In this document: positions 6,989 to 14,770 of the stretch, one piece after another
Layout of the letters: every line of letters starts with the position of its first letter
Position numbering within the stretch: the stretch's first letter is position 1
Program-made: the position numbers and the translations under genes
Notes under the pieces: model-generated
Told to the model about the DNA's origin: nothing
Database searches by the model: none
The model's input: only the letters and a program-made list of their open reading frames with translations
NCBI GenBank assembly: GCA_029933365.1
Contig: JAOZOH010000029.1
Location: forward strand, 1 to 30,962
Direction: 5' to 3'
From: Desulfuromusa sp.
GTDB lineage: Bacteria; Desulfobacterota; Desulfuromonadia; Desulfuromonadales; Geopsychrobacteraceae
DNA: 30,962 nucleotides

Positions 6989-8248
6989 TTAACGCTCTTC
7001 AGGTGATTTCCATTTCAGAAAATGCTCAAGAGCATCGATGCTCCCAACCAATTCGCGTGCTAATTTCAAGCGTTCCAACAATCTGACCTTCTCTTCATCA
7101 CCTAAATTGACAGCCTGCTGCTCGGCATCACGGAAAAACTGTTCAATCTGATTTGCCTTTCCCCACTCAGAAATGATCTGAAAAATTTCATCTCTACTCT
7201 CTTTTTGTGCCTCAGCTGCTCTCCGTTCAGCCTCTATTTTGCGTCTTTGGGCCGATTCAATTTCCCACTGTTTTCTTTCCAGTTCGGCTTGACGCTCCCA
7301 CTCTTCCACCATGCGGGCAATATCAACCGCCGCGCGCTCAAGCTCTCTGGCGATCGTCTTAATTTGTCTGAACAACTCTCGTTTTTTACTCTCCTGCCAG
7401 CGCTTGTCCCATGTCGCTCTACAGTAGGGCGAATAGGCTTGTAAACATAATCTGCCAGTAGCCATTTCCCGGGTTGTGGTCCAGCTATGATCATAGCCCC
7501 GCTTAGGCGGAACGTAATCTTCCACACGGACATACTTGCCATTCACACTGCGGACTTCAACTTCTTCTGACATCTCAATAATTGTCAGGCCGATTGCGAC
7601 AGTACCAATATAGACAACTGTACAGCGGTGAGGACGCCAGAGATTGTTATGATAGTACCCCCGATATTTTTTTGGTACTTCGTGTTCATCAATCTCGTCA
7701 CTATAGAAACCAGCTCCTTTCGGAGATAGGACAACCCGATGTCCATGGTCTTCCAGATAGGTGAACAACTCATTGGCAAAAGCCAGGGCTTTGTCCAGAC
7801 CTGTTTTGGTAACCGCCAGATCAATCAGCGTCCATTTCTCGGGTTTCAGATAGTCCGCATCATGGGACAAATGACCCGATTCGAAATGCTTCTTCGCTCC
7901 TTTAACCAGAGGATGTTGGCTTGGCCGCTCAGCTTTTACTCTGGGTTTGCGTTTCCGCGATTTGGAGGGCGCCTGAGGCAAAGGCCTTTTAACTATGATC
8001 TTGTGACGATTTAGAGAGTACTCCCGATCCCCTTCAGGAGCTGCTTCTGGGAGGGAAGGAATCGGCAGGGTTCTTCCAGCCTCTAATCTGGCCCAGTAAC
8101 CGCGCGGAGGTCGTGGAATATTTAAAAGAGTACAAAATCTGGCCATATAACTGGATGAAACATCGAACCGCTCGGCAACTTTGAGCATCGGTTCAGACCA
8201 GACGAGGGTGTAGAGTTCCTCTCGGGTCAATGATTGATCTGTCATCAT
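6989..8248 (-). CDS. Unknown protein with N-terminal HTH-like segment and C-terminal coiled coil
   Basis: 419 aa. The first 60 residues read as a helix-turn-helix (LTREELYTLVWSEPMLKVAE, then VSSSYMARFCTLLNIPRPPRGYWARL), suggesting DNA binding. A basic linker (about 88-115) follows, then a mixed domain with LIDLAVTKTGLDKALAFANE and a GxGFYSDEIDE segment. A strongly charged coiled coil (about 300-370) rich in Arg, Glu and Ala comes next, and a short helical tail. No nuclease or ATPase motif was seen. It follows brxL by about 70 bp on the same strand and may be read through from the BREX operon. I know no name for this family. Confidence 0.65.
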   Translation of the reverse strand: MMTDQSLTREELYTLVWSEPMLKVAERFDVSSSYMARFCTLLNIPRPPRGYWARLEAGRTLPIPSLPEAAPEGDREYSLNRHKIIVKRPLPQAPSKSRKRKPRVKAERPSQHPLVKGAKKHFESGHLSHDADYLKPEKWTLIDLAVTKTGLDKALAFANELFTYLEDHGHRVVLSPKGAGFYSDEIDEHEVPKKYRGYYHNNLWRPHRCTVVYIGTVAIGLTIIEMSEEVEVRSVNGKYVRVEDYVPPKRGYDHSWTTTREMATGRLCLQAYSPYCRATWDKRWQESKKRELFRQIKTIARELERAAVDIARMVEEWERQAELERKQWEIESAQRRKIEAERRAAEAQKESRDEIFQIISEWGKANQIEQFFRDAEQQAVNLGDEEKVRLLERLKLARELVGSIDALEHFLKWKSPEER

Positions 8249-8321
8249 TATGCTTGCGATATTTCCTCAAATTTTAAACCTTGCTACCATTTGACTATCA
8301 GTCCTGACAGATAAAGAGAGC

Positions 8322-10367
8322 CTACTCCACCATCGCTTTCAACAACGCATCCTTGGCATCAGAGTAAAACTGAATATCGATCTTAGTTGCCATATCATCA
8401 GAAAGGTCAAACAGCTGTCGCCGACAAGCCACCGGCATGAGCAATGCCGTCGCCCCTTTTTCAACGGCAATTTCTGCAATCGGTACCGGATTATGGACTG
8501 GCTCAATCGAGCCCCCAAGGTTAATCTCTCCAACGATAATAAGCCCACCCCGAACACTTTTCTTCAGCAACGCCGTACTTAACGCAACCAGTGCTGATAC
8601 TCCCAGCTTACTCCCAGATTTTGAGGCATCAAATGCACGGAGTTGTGTGGTAAATTCATGTTGCCGAGGCTCCTTGTCACCGACCAGCTGCAGTGCTCGA
8701 GCATAAAGATTCTGTTCGGCGTACCCCATACTTTCTTTAAATGCCGGCGGCACAGGTTTATTAAGGATCTTAACTCCGGTACCGGGCCCTTCATTGACTT
8801 CAATCCGGTACAGTCCCGGATGCTCATCACCGCCACCGGGACTGATTGTCCAGACCTGCCCAGGCTCGAGAGGATCATTACCAATACTGTTCTCACTTTG
8901 TAATTCTGGAGTAGAGACAAACTTTTCTATACCTTCGGCGCCCATCACGTAACTGAAATGCGTATTGCGAAATTCAGCGGCCCCGATCCGTTTCTGCTGC
9001 TCTTTCACCCGACGCCTTGCCTCAAGAGCAATCCGTACCGCCCACTCCAAATCTTCTTCAGGAACCTCAATATTTCCAGGATAGAGTAATTTCAACAACC
9101 CACTGACAGTTTTGTTAACTGCATTGGTATCTCGACCAGAGAGTGATCCACCAAAGAAGACCCGGTTCTGCAATTGACTGATGCGACTCTGGTTCCGCAG
9201 CTGACTCCAGCATTCCGAAAGAAAATCACTGACCAGTCCGAAATGATCGGTCAGCAGCTCCTTGCTGATTTTCGGTACATCCCACCCCGGCAGGAATGCG
9301 TGAATCCGATCCATAAAAGCCGTATCATCCCGCATTTCTGGAGGCATCGGGCCAAGCAAGTGCCCAATCCGCTGTTGGTGTTCAACATCTACATCGAAAT
9401 TTCCGATCAGAACGATGCTGCCATCGGCGCGGATGCTTTCCTTACCCCGGCTGAATTCGCCAGACTCCATGTAGCCTTTCATGATGTTGACCCCGTCCTT
9501 CTGGTCGAAGGAGATCCCGGAAACTTCATCAAAGCAGACGACATCGTACTGGCAGACCAACCCACGCTGCCCTGTTCCCATATGGACAAACATGCGGGCC
9601 ACGGTCGCCTTGCCACCAGAGATCAGATGAGCATAGGGTGAAACCTGCTGAAAGAGGTGACTCTTGCCTGTACCGCGTGGGCCAAGTTCCACCAAATTGT
9701 AGTTACGCTCGACAAAAGGGACCATGCGCAGCAATAAGGCATTTTTTTGTCGCTCAGAAAGGTCACCTGCTTCGATCCCGATCGAACGCAGCAAAAAACT
9801 CTTCCACTCCTCAGAACTGAATTGACTCCGAGCCACCGCCAAAGTGTCGAGAACGTCCCGCTTGGAAAGCTGAATCTCACGCAGAGAGCGGATACCGAAT
9901 GGCCGCCCACCCTTCTCCTGCGCGATTACGGCATCATAATCAAGAGTGATCTCGGCGTAGAAGCCCCCCGTTAACATACGTTCATGGCGACTAACCAACT
10001 CAGCTTCAATCCGCGCATCCTTCAATTGCAGACTAGGGATGGTTGCCAGATAAGAGTCGGATTTCGCATCCAGACGCGCAGTGATTAGGTCGATGATCTT
10101 GACTTCGCCACTTTCACGCGCCCGTGATTTGAACAGCTCTTCCTCACCCGCCTTTACCGTACGGTTAGCCAGTTGACGCTGAACAATCTCCAGACCCTCA
10201 TCGATCTCTTCCTGGTCGATACTAGCGCAGTAACGTCCCAGCAGAAATTCCACCACATAGGTGGGTACAGGAAACTGGCGGCTGAAGGTTCGAACCAGAT
10301 CCTTCCGCACCAGATATCCCTCAAGAACAGCAGCTGCCTGTTTATCGACTTGATCCAGTTCTATCAT
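8322..10367 (-). CDS. brxL: BREX protein BrxL (Lon-like AAA+)
   Basis: 681 aa, the normal BrxL length. It is the terminal gene of a type I BREX operon and is needed for phage restriction; studied BrxL forms DNA-binding AAA+ rings. Visible features are an N-terminal BrxL domain (1-200), Walker A GPRGTGKS (229-236), Walker B VVCFDE (276-281) and a C-terminal Lon-like domain with IIVGEINLGGSIEPVHNP. In that domain the Lon catalytic block GPSAG is replaced by GSKLG, so the catalytic serine appears missing and proteolysis is doubtful. The start overlaps the pglZ stop as ATGA. Confidence 0.93.
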   Translation of the reverse strand: MIELDQVDKQAAAVLEGYLVRKDLVRTFSRQFPVPTYVVEFLLGRYCASIDQEEIDEGLEIVQRQLANRTVKAGEEELFKSRARESGEVKIIDLITARLDAKSDSYLATIPSLQLKDARIEAELVSRHERMLTGGFYAEITLDYDAVIAQEKGGRPFGIRSLREIQLSKRDVLDTLAVARSQFSSEEWKSFLLRSIGIEAGDLSERQKNALLLRMVPFVERNYNLVELGPRGTGKSHLFQQVSPYAHLISGGKATVARMFVHMGTGQRGLVCQYDVVCFDEVSGISFDQKDGVNIMKGYMESGEFSRGKESIRADGSIVLIGNFDVDVEHQQRIGHLLGPMPPEMRDDTAFMDRIHAFLPGWDVPKISKELLTDHFGLVSDFLSECWSQLRNQSRISQLQNRVFFGGSLSGRDTNAVNKTVSGLLKLLYPGNIEVPEEDLEWAVRIALEARRRVKEQQKRIGAAEFRNTHFSYVMGAEGIEKFVSTPELQSENSIGNDPLEPGQVWTISPGGGDEHPGLYRIEVNEGPGTGVKILNKPVPPAFKESMGYAEQNLYARALQLVGDKEPRQHEFTTQLRAFDASKSGSKLGVSALVALSTALLKKSVRGGLIIVGEINLGGSIEPVHNPVPIAEIAVEKGATALLMPVACRRQLFDLSDDMATKIDIQFYSDAKDALLKAMVE

Positions 10368-12694
10368 TCTCCACCTCCACCTATCACCGTGGCAACCTGA
10401 GCCACTAATGTCCCATTTTCATCAATCAAGACCAGGGTCGCAGCGCTTCCTTCAAGCTCCTCGTCTTCAACAACCACAGAGGCTGTTCCATTCTCTTTCA
10501 ACACTTTTACACCGACAACAACGCTGGAATCCTGATTGCCTGGTTGCATACGAATATCCAGAGACAAACCGGCAAATTGATCTTCAGCTGCGATGGTACA
10601 ACGCAGTCCCTTCCAGACAACATCAGTGATAGAAGCAACGGGAGATGAACAGCTCTCCTTACTACCGGTGACAGTCAATTCCAAAGTCAGACATTCCTGC
10701 AAACTGATGCCGCCATGGGTATATTCCTCACCATTACGGAAACAGCTTATGCCGTCGGCCAAGACAAAATGCTGATTCGGATTCCAATGCCAGGGAATTT
10801 CCAGCCCGCTGCTGCTGGCTCCTGGCTTGATGACTGCACAACGCCCCCATTTCGTTTCCGCGACACTGCTTGGTAAATCCGTTTTTGGCAAACCACCCGG
10901 CAATAACAACCAGCCATGATCGGTCACAATTCGGATTTTTGCCCATCCCGCGTCAACGAGAGCAACAATCCTCTCCAGAATTTCCTCGAGCAGAAGATCC
11001 ATCTGACGTGCAAGCTTCCAACCCCGATTATGCCCTTCGTGGTCGAGATCTCCACACTCCACCCACAATCGCGCCGGATCTAAAGAATCTGGAGAAGGTA
11101 CAGCCTCTTTTTTCCCAAGAATATGCCAGCCATTATTATTTAGCGCTTTTTTGAATTGATGCGGAGTCAAGGGCGCAAAGTTGTAGGGCTCAGGCTCTTC
11201 AGCAATCACATTTTTACGGATCAAGGGGGCAACCGCAGGTTTTCCAGTTCCGGTTACACTTGGCAGCGCGGCCCATCTCTCCACGGCATCAACAGTCAAA
11301 CCCTGCCGCTCTAAGAGAATCATGAGTCTCTTGGCACAATCGAATCTCAGTCCATCGACAAAAACCACACACCCAGGTGTCGGGCCAGAGTCCAACCCAT
11401 GCATTTTCATGGGTGGATAGTTTTTCCAGATTTTCTGCAGGTAATGCGCGGACTCCTCCGCCCAGGGGAGATAGAGCGAACGGATGGTAGTGGAGATCAT
11501 CGACAGATCCTGTTCATTCTCGACCTGTGCAAGAGCATTCAGCAGTGCATCGTCCGCTTGCCAGCCCTGCGAACGATAACCGGTAGCCATATCGGCAAGG
11601 GTCCCCGCTGCCAAACTCTGCCTGGTCGTTTCCGCGAGGAGAGCCAAATACTCAAGAGCCCTGGCCAGCGGTGTCTCACCCAACTCCGCCCACACCAGCT
11701 CACGCCGGGCAGCATGGGTCTTTTCCAGCTCAATAATTTTATTTCGAACTTCATGACTCGGAAGCTTGCCAAGCGCCAGCAAATCATGGCGCAGACTCGC
11801 TTCCTGTTCATCATTCCACTGCGGCCAACCACCGGCAGTTTCGGCATTGGTAAAAAGATCGAATGCCGGAGTCTGACATTTTCGCAGCAGAGACGAGATC
11901 TGCGGATAGCGTTTAGGCGCTTCACAATAGCGCTCCCATACCGCCTTCCAAGGACCCATATGACCCGCGAGCTTGGCACCACCGGCTAATTGACCATCAT
12001 TCTCCGGGTCAAAGGCAAATTGAGTTTTACAGACATCCGCAAAAGCTCGCCATTCGTTCACTTCACGATTACCTTTAAACGCATCTCCCTGATCCAACCA
12101 CTGCAGCAGATCACGCACTGGATCGCCACCGGTCAGCAAGGTGTTGAAAAAGTTCTTATCCAGACGCTTGCCACGCAAAAGGGCAATCTCTTCATCCAAC
12201 AGGCGATGGAGTGCTAGCTGCATGGCATTTTTAGTGGCGTTATCTTGGGCAACATCCAACCCGAGCCCACCCTGATCCGATTTCAGAAAAGCCAGAATCG
12301 TCCAATCCTTGGCATTGATCTGCGACCAGATCGTGCCACGGTACTGCAACTCCGCCAAGGGTTTCAGCCGGTCGGGACAGGATTCGATAGCGCGTAGGTC
12401 CTGACGACTGACACCGGGAAGGTAAATGATCGGGGTGCGGTCTGCAGGAAGATTTATCTCCTCGATCTGACCCGCAATCACACAACGCAGCCAGATAGCA
12501 GGACCGATCCGTTTCTCCGGAGCGTAATCGCCTAAGACAAACAGTTCCGGCAGCTCGGCCTGTAATAAGGGAATCACAGCTTCCCACTGACGGTCATGAT
12601 CAGGCCAAAGGATAGATGCGGGTGCAACCTGGACTTCGGGGTTGAAGACTGAAGCGCTACGAACAGCTTTAAGAAGGCGGTCAACAATTTTCAT
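10364..12694 (-). CDS. pglZ: BREX-1 protein PglZ, type B
   Basis: 776 aa. PglZ belongs to the alkaline phosphatase superfamily and is a core BREX component that works with PglX and BrxC in host methylation and phage exclusion. The N-terminus (VQVAPASILWPDHDRQWEAV) is that of the PglZ type B form. The metal-binding blocks are FVDGLRFD (445-452) and VTDHGW (590-595). It is coupled at both ends by ATGA overlaps: upstream to a 56-aa AlbA-like remnant, downstream to brxL. In a standard type I operon pglZ directly follows pglX; here about 5.6 kb separates them. Confidence 0.93.
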   Translation of the reverse strand: MKIVDRLLKAVRSASVFNPEVQVAPASILWPDHDRQWEAVIPLLQAELPELFVLGDYAPEKRIGPAIWLRCVIAGQIEEINLPADRTPIIYLPGVSRQDLRAIESCPDRLKPLAELQYRGTIWSQINAKDWTILAFLKSDQGGLGLDVAQDNATKNAMQLALHRLLDEEIALLRGKRLDKNFFNTLLTGGDPVRDLLQWLDQGDAFKGNREVNEWRAFADVCKTQFAFDPENDGQLAGGAKLAGHMGPWKAVWERYCEAPKRYPQISSLLRKCQTPAFDLFTNAETAGGWPQWNDEQEASLRHDLLALGKLPSHEVRNKIIELEKTHAARRELVWAELGETPLARALEYLALLAETTRQSLAAGTLADMATGYRSQGWQADDALLNALAQVENEQDLSMISTTIRSLYLPWAEESAHYLQKIWKNYPPMKMHGLDSGPTPGCVVFVDGLRFDCAKRLMILLERQGLTVDAVERWAALPSVTGTGKPAVAPLIRKNVIAEEPEPYNFAPLTPHQFKKALNNNGWHILGKKEAVPSPDSLDPARLWVECGDLDHEGHNRGWKLARQMDLLLEEILERIVALVDAGWAKIRIVTDHGWLLLPGGLPKTDLPSSVAETKWGRCAVIKPGASSSGLEIPWHWNPNQHFVLADGISCFRNGEEYTHGGISLQECLTLELTVTGSKESCSSPVASITDVVWKGLRCTIAAEDQFAGLSLDIRMQPGNQDSSVVVGVKVLKENGTASVVVEDEELEGSAATLVLIDENGTLVAQVATVIGGGGE

Positions 12695-12861
12695 GCGTTA
12701 TTCCAAATCGCGGAAATAATCTTATCCGACGCTTTACCGACACTTTTCGGCTTCTTTACCGACGCTTTACCGACAGTCACCCTTACAAAATCATCAAGTT
12801 TGAATTCAACTCTGGAATTTTCTCCAGCCGCGACCAGGGCAAGGATTTCTTGTTTTTTCAT
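12691..12861 (-). CDS. 56-aa Schlafen/AlbA-like remnant bridging into pglZ
   Basis: A 56-codon frame starts at an ATG overlapping the DUF4276 stop (ATGA) and ends in a TGA overlapping the pglZ ATG (ATGA). The first half, ILALVAAGENSRVEFKLDDF, matches the opening of AlbA_2/Schlafen DNA-binding domains. The second half, VGKASVKKPKSVGKASDKII, resembles the Gly-Lys-Ser repeat region and start of the C-terminal winged helix in the same multidomain family. The roughly 300 or more residues normally between are absent, which points to an in-frame internal deletion. A perfect 16-bp direct repeat (12726-12741, 12759-12774) encodes the two VGKAS units. The peptide may survive mainly to keep translation coupled. 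Confidence 0.6.
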   Translation of the reverse strand: MKKQEILALVAAGENSRVEFKLDDFVRVTVGKASVKKPKSVGKASDKIISAIWNNA

Positions 12862-13541
12862 GCGGTTTCACCTTCATCGCCAAGCCCCTCCAATTTTATC
12901 AGCCAGGCATCAAACAAAGAGCACTCTTGACGCATAACAGGAAGACCAATTTCAAGCGCCGCCAGAGATCCATAGATCGGTTTTTCATAATCTGAAACTT
13001 TGCTACAAATTCGTTTACTCGGAGCGGTTCGAGGGCTGTCATTGATTGATTCAGGTGAATCGAATGAATTCCTTATCTTGTTAAAATCATCATTTAGATC
13101 AGGACAATTGACGCCCTTCGCAAGACCGTCTGGATCACTGAAGAGTAAAGCCTCAAATTCATACATCTGAATGTAAGGGATGAAACGGTGCATTGCGTCA
13201 TCACCCAGTTGCTTGGTTAATCTCTCAACCATTGCATCACAGACAATCTGTGCTTTCTCCTGTGAACGGGCTTTACCTGCGGCAGCAGTTTTCCCGGGGA
13301 ATTCATTCGGCAACCCGTAGAAATCGAAAAATGTTGTACAAAATGCTGTAGAGTCTCCCATTAATTGATTTCTAACGTCAGCCAACAACCGTTCAAAACG
13401 GAAATTTCCCCCTTTGTGCCCAGGTTTGCCGATTAAAACCGGAATCAGATGCAAGCCCTTCGATAGAAAAGGAGGATAAAGCAGCTCCTTAACGAACATT
13501 TCCTCTGTCTGCCCTTCACAAACAATATGGATGCGCCTCAT
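12858..13541 (-). CDS. DUF4276 TOPRIM-like protein (partner of the ATPase)
   Basis: 227 aa from the ATG at 13541, which overlaps the ATPase stop as ATGA; the longer form from 13577 is rejected because it would begin inside the ATPase gene. It starts MRRIHIVCEGQTEE, the strand-loop with the catalytic-type Glu9 of TOPRIM folds. FFDFYGLP (71-78) supplies the acidic residue typical of DUF4276. Related ATPase plus TOPRIM pairs (PARIS AriA/AriB, OLD, RloA/RloB-like) are defence effectors in which the ATPase senses or holds the TOPRIM nuclease. By this logic it is the effector; direct evidence is limited to the motifs and coupling. Confidence 0.8.
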   Translation of the reverse strand: MRRIHIVCEGQTEEMFVKELLYPPFLSKGLHLIPVLIGKPGHKGGNFRFERLLADVRNQLMGDSTAFCTTFFDFYGLPNEFPGKTAAAGKARSQEKAQIVCDAMVERLTKQLGDDAMHRFIPYIQMYEFEALLFSDPDGLAKGVNCPDLNDDFNKIRNSFDSPESINDSPRTAPSKRICSKVSDYEKPIYGSLAALEIGLPVMRQECSLFDAWLIKLEGLGDEGETA

Positions 13542-14653
13542 TTGCCAGGCCTCCCACCAAGAATATTCTTTTCCCACAGTTCGCCGATGGAATAATCTTT
13601 AAGCCAGTTCTCAAACTCATCCTCGTCACAACGCTTGAAAACAGAGGCCCCATCCTCACGTTCAACAACGATAAGATCATCAATCGAAAATTCGTTCAGC
13701 AGCGGAACCGACTGGGTTGAAACAATGACCTGCATCCGGCTGGAGGCGGATCGTAAAAGAGCTCCCAGCAACGTGATGGCATAGGGGTGAAGACCCAATT
13801 CTGGCTCATCGATGATAATTGTCGAGGGTGGCTCAGGTTGCAGCAAAGCTGTGGCCAGGCAGATAAACCGGATTGATCCATCTGATAATTGACTGGGCCA
13901 TAATGAATAATCGCTGTCATTTTGTCGCCAGAGTAAACGAATCTGCTCTTCTTCTGTTGCCAAACGACGAGATTTGAGAACAAAATCATCAAAAAATGGG
14001 ACAGCTAGCCTGATAACTTTCCGGATCTTTTCGTAAACTTCGGGGTGATCATCCTTTAACCGATAAAGATACGCGGCCAGGTTCGATGCATCGGAGCGTA
14101 GATATTCATCGTCATGAAGTGCCCCCAAACGTTTAACCCCGGCAGTTTCGCTGGTATCGTGAAAATGGAAGACCTTCCAACTGGAGATAGAACTATAAAT
14201 GTAATCGGAGACATTACCTGTTTTACCTTTCACGAATTTATCTTTAAGCAGGGCTTCGGTATGTCCCGAACCTAATCGATCCCAAGACGACTTATTATAA
14301 TATACGCCTTTAAAAAATAGAGATTCTTCCGAAAAAGTGAAGCCACCCTCAGCAGTTGGTTCAAGAGCGAATTTGTAACCATTCAGTCCAAATTTCACAT
14401 AAGATTCAATTTCTTCAGTTTCTTTCACACCGAAACTCAAGATTCTGTCCGCACCACCCTGCTTCTTCGTCCACACCTGCAGGCGTTGATCCAGCATTTC
14501 ACCAAGCATCCTGAAGAAAGAGACAAAGTTACTTTTACCCACGCCATTTGCACCGATCAGAACATTCAGTCGATACAGTGGAAGTTTTTCCATGGTCTGT
14601 ATGGACTTAAAGCCCTTGATGGTCAACTGCTCTATAGAATTTCTGGTGCTCAT
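13538..14653 (-). CDS. AAA15/ABC-type ATPase of a two-gene defence module
   Basis: 371 aa from the ATG at 14653, which has an ideal AGGAGG site; the ATG at 14677 has none. Walker A is GANGVGKS (34-41), the signature is QLSDGS (255-260), Walker B is IIIDEPELGLHP (279-290), and the switch is VSTQS (311-315), all typical of AAA15/AAA_21 ABC-like ATPases that partner TOPRIM proteins. A 117-bp AT-rich gap separates it from the upstream gene, so it may have its own promoter, although none is convincing by eye. It is coupled to the DUF4276 gene. It sits between pglX and pglZ, where PARIS ariA sits in Salmonella BREX. Confidence 0.87.
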   Translation of the reverse strand: MSTRNSIEQLTIKGFKSIQTMEKLPLYRLNVLIGANGVGKSNFVSFFRMLGEMLDQRLQVWTKKQGGADRILSFGVKETEEIESYVKFGLNGYKFALEPTAEGGFTFSEESLFFKGVYYNKSSWDRLGSGHTEALLKDKFVKGKTGNVSDYIYSSISSWKVFHFHDTSETAGVKRLGALHDDEYLRSDASNLAAYLYRLKDDHPEVYEKIRKVIRLAVPFFDDFVLKSRRLATEEEQIRLLWRQNDSDYSLWPSQLSDGSIRFICLATALLQPEPPSTIIIDEPELGLHPYAITLLGALLRSASSRMQVIVSTQSVPLLNEFSIDDLIVVEREDGASVFKRCDEDEFENWLKDYSIGELWEKNILGGRPGK

Positions 14654-14770
14654 AGTTGAGCCTCCTTTTTTCGCCAAACTAAAATAACAATCATTGATAT
14701 GATCGATGCTAAACCAAATGATACTCTGGTGCGGATTTCACATTATTACCATAATACTTGTTCTGAATGA

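Noticed and set aside
11399..11989. 196-aa plus-strand ORF
   Set aside because: It lies wholly inside pglZ on the opposite strand, and its translation shows no domain; a shadow of the real gene.
12858..14653. True PARIS (AriA/AriB)
   Set aside because: The position and ATPase fit, but the partner has DUF4276-type motifs and not DUF4435, so it is called only PARIS-like in placement.
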